A stretch of 52,223 nt of DNA from Nostoc calcicola FACHB-3891 (lineage in GTDB: Bacteria; Cyanobacteriota; Cyanobacteriia; Cyanobacteriales; Nostocaceae). The DNA is taken from positions 1 to 52,223 of the forward strand of contig NZ_JACJRQ010000049.1 of NCBI RefSeq assembly GCF_014697355.1, in the 5' to 3' direction. Shown here piece by piece: positions 51,660 to 52,223 of this stretch (position 1 is its first letter; every line of letters begins with the position of its first letter). Under the pieces are notes generated by a model. It did no database searches and was not told where the DNA came from. It was given only the letters and a program-made list of their open reading frames with translations. The position numbers and the translations under genes were made by a program.

Positions 51660-52223
51660 ATGAAACAGCTAGGTAGAGTTTTGTTGGCAATAGGAATTGG
51701 CTTGGCTTGTGTGGTAATTGAGCCAAGCCAAGTAGCAGTCTGGGCACAAACTGAGAACTCTCAAACTCAACAAGCACAAAAACTGCTGGATCTTGCAATA
51801 GAGCAAACGAACAAAGGACAACCACAAAAAGCCATCGCTACTCTTGAGCAAGCATTATTGTTGGCACAGCAACAAAAAGATAAAAAACTGGAAGCAACTA
51901 TTCTACTTGGGATTGGCTTCAACTACAGAAACATTGGACAGCCAAAGTTGGCATTGGATTATTTCAACCAATCTCTGCCCATTATAAAACAAGTGGGCGA
52001 TCGCGCTGGTGAAGCTGCTACTCTCAACAATATCGGTGCTGTCTACGCCAATATTGGGCAGCCAAAGTTGGCATTGGATTATTTCAACCAATCTCTGCCC
52101 ATTATAAAACAAGTGGGCGATCGCGCTGGTGAAGCTGCTACTCTCAACAATATCGGTGCTGTCCACGCTGATATTGGGCAGCCAAAGTTAGCATTGGATT
52201 ATTACAACCAATCTCTGCCCATT
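51660..52223 (+). CDS. TPR-repeat protein, truncated by window end
   Basis: An open frame of at least 188 residues with no stop before the end. A signal peptide (QLGRVLLAIGIGLACVVIE) is followed by TPRs: a first degenerate one, then 40-residue copies containing IGQPKLALDYFNQSLPI and GDRAGEAATLNNIGAVY. The 120-base units at 51941, 52061 and 52181 are almost identical in DNA, marking recent unit amplification. In cyanobacteria such arrays often precede a CHAT peptidase-like domain; that part is outside the window, so it cannot be confirmed. Confidence 0.82.
   Translation, partial: MKQLGRVLLAIGIGLACVVIEPSQVAVWAQTENSQTQQAQKLLDLAIEQTNKGQPQKAIATLEQALLLAQQQKDKKLEATILLGIGFNYRNIGQPKLALDYFNQSLPIIKQVGDRAGEAATLNNIGAVYANIGQPKLALDYFNQSLPIIKQVGDRAGEAATLNNIGAVHADIGQPKLALDYYNQSLPI

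Overview
The window looks like chromosome of a filamentous, probably Nostoc-like (Nostocales) cyanobacterium. HIP1 octamers (GCGATCGC) occur throughout. Cyanobacterial marker families are present: Ssl1498-type light-harvesting-like proteins, a COP23 protein, a 6S RNA next to purK, and RTX exoenzymes rich in Calx-beta repeats. Short dispersed palindromes and MITE-like repeats separate many genes. I saw no tRNA, rRNA or CRISPR array. Functional names rest on reading motifs by eye; no database search was possible.  Region 1 (1-8640) is an accessory island of mostly unknown small genes. It starts with a short tyrosine recombinase beside a 12-7-12 inverted repeat. A leftward block follows: a small membrane protein, an uncharacterised protein, a replication-initiator-like protein, and a ribbon-helix-helix (RHH) regulator with a candidate -1 frameshift extension. 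A divergent control region (3928-4016) carries four copies of an operator-like repeat. The rightward operon of unknown genes (4262-6907) begins with a gene that seems to start at ATT. The island ends with an IS110-like DEDD/Ser recombinase (7261-8634), preceded by about 350 bases of non-coding DNA. That DNA can fold into a 5' hairpin followed by two stem/internal-loop/stem units, the layout expected of an IS110 bridge RNA. This is the best candidate for an undescribed system here.  Region 2 (8764-24088) is ordinary chromosome: argS, a CbiG C-terminal-type cobalamin protein, a small membrane protein, a secreted peptidoglycan-binding protein, an inactive/active M16 peptidase pair, an M48 peptidase, purK with a pentapeptide-repeat protein upstream and 6S RNA downstream, a NUDIX hydrolase, and a two-gene unit (dipeptide-epimerase-like enzyme plus DUF1611/DgcN-like protein) that may handle D-glutamate or cell-wall peptides.  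Region 3 (24229-28908) has an IS630-family element with a -1 frameshift site, several MITEs, two tandem ssl1498-like genes with near-identical control regions, a periplasmic BepA-like M48 peptidase and a COP23 protein.  Region 4 (29256-47899) is a phosphate-scavenging exoenzyme cluster. It encodes three giant RTX proteins: a 2038-residue ExeM/NucH-like nuclease, an 1814-residue EEP-plus-phytase protein, and a 1590-residue alkaline phosphatase with a GDPD domain nested inside a phytase-like propeller. Pho-box-like 8-3-8-3-8 repeats lie upstream of the first and third. Together these enzymes could release phosphate from DNA, phytate-like esters, phosphomonoesters and glycerophosphodiesters.  Region 5 (47900-52223) holds MITEs, two conserved unknown proteins, an exported unknown protein, and the start of a TPR protein cut by the window end.
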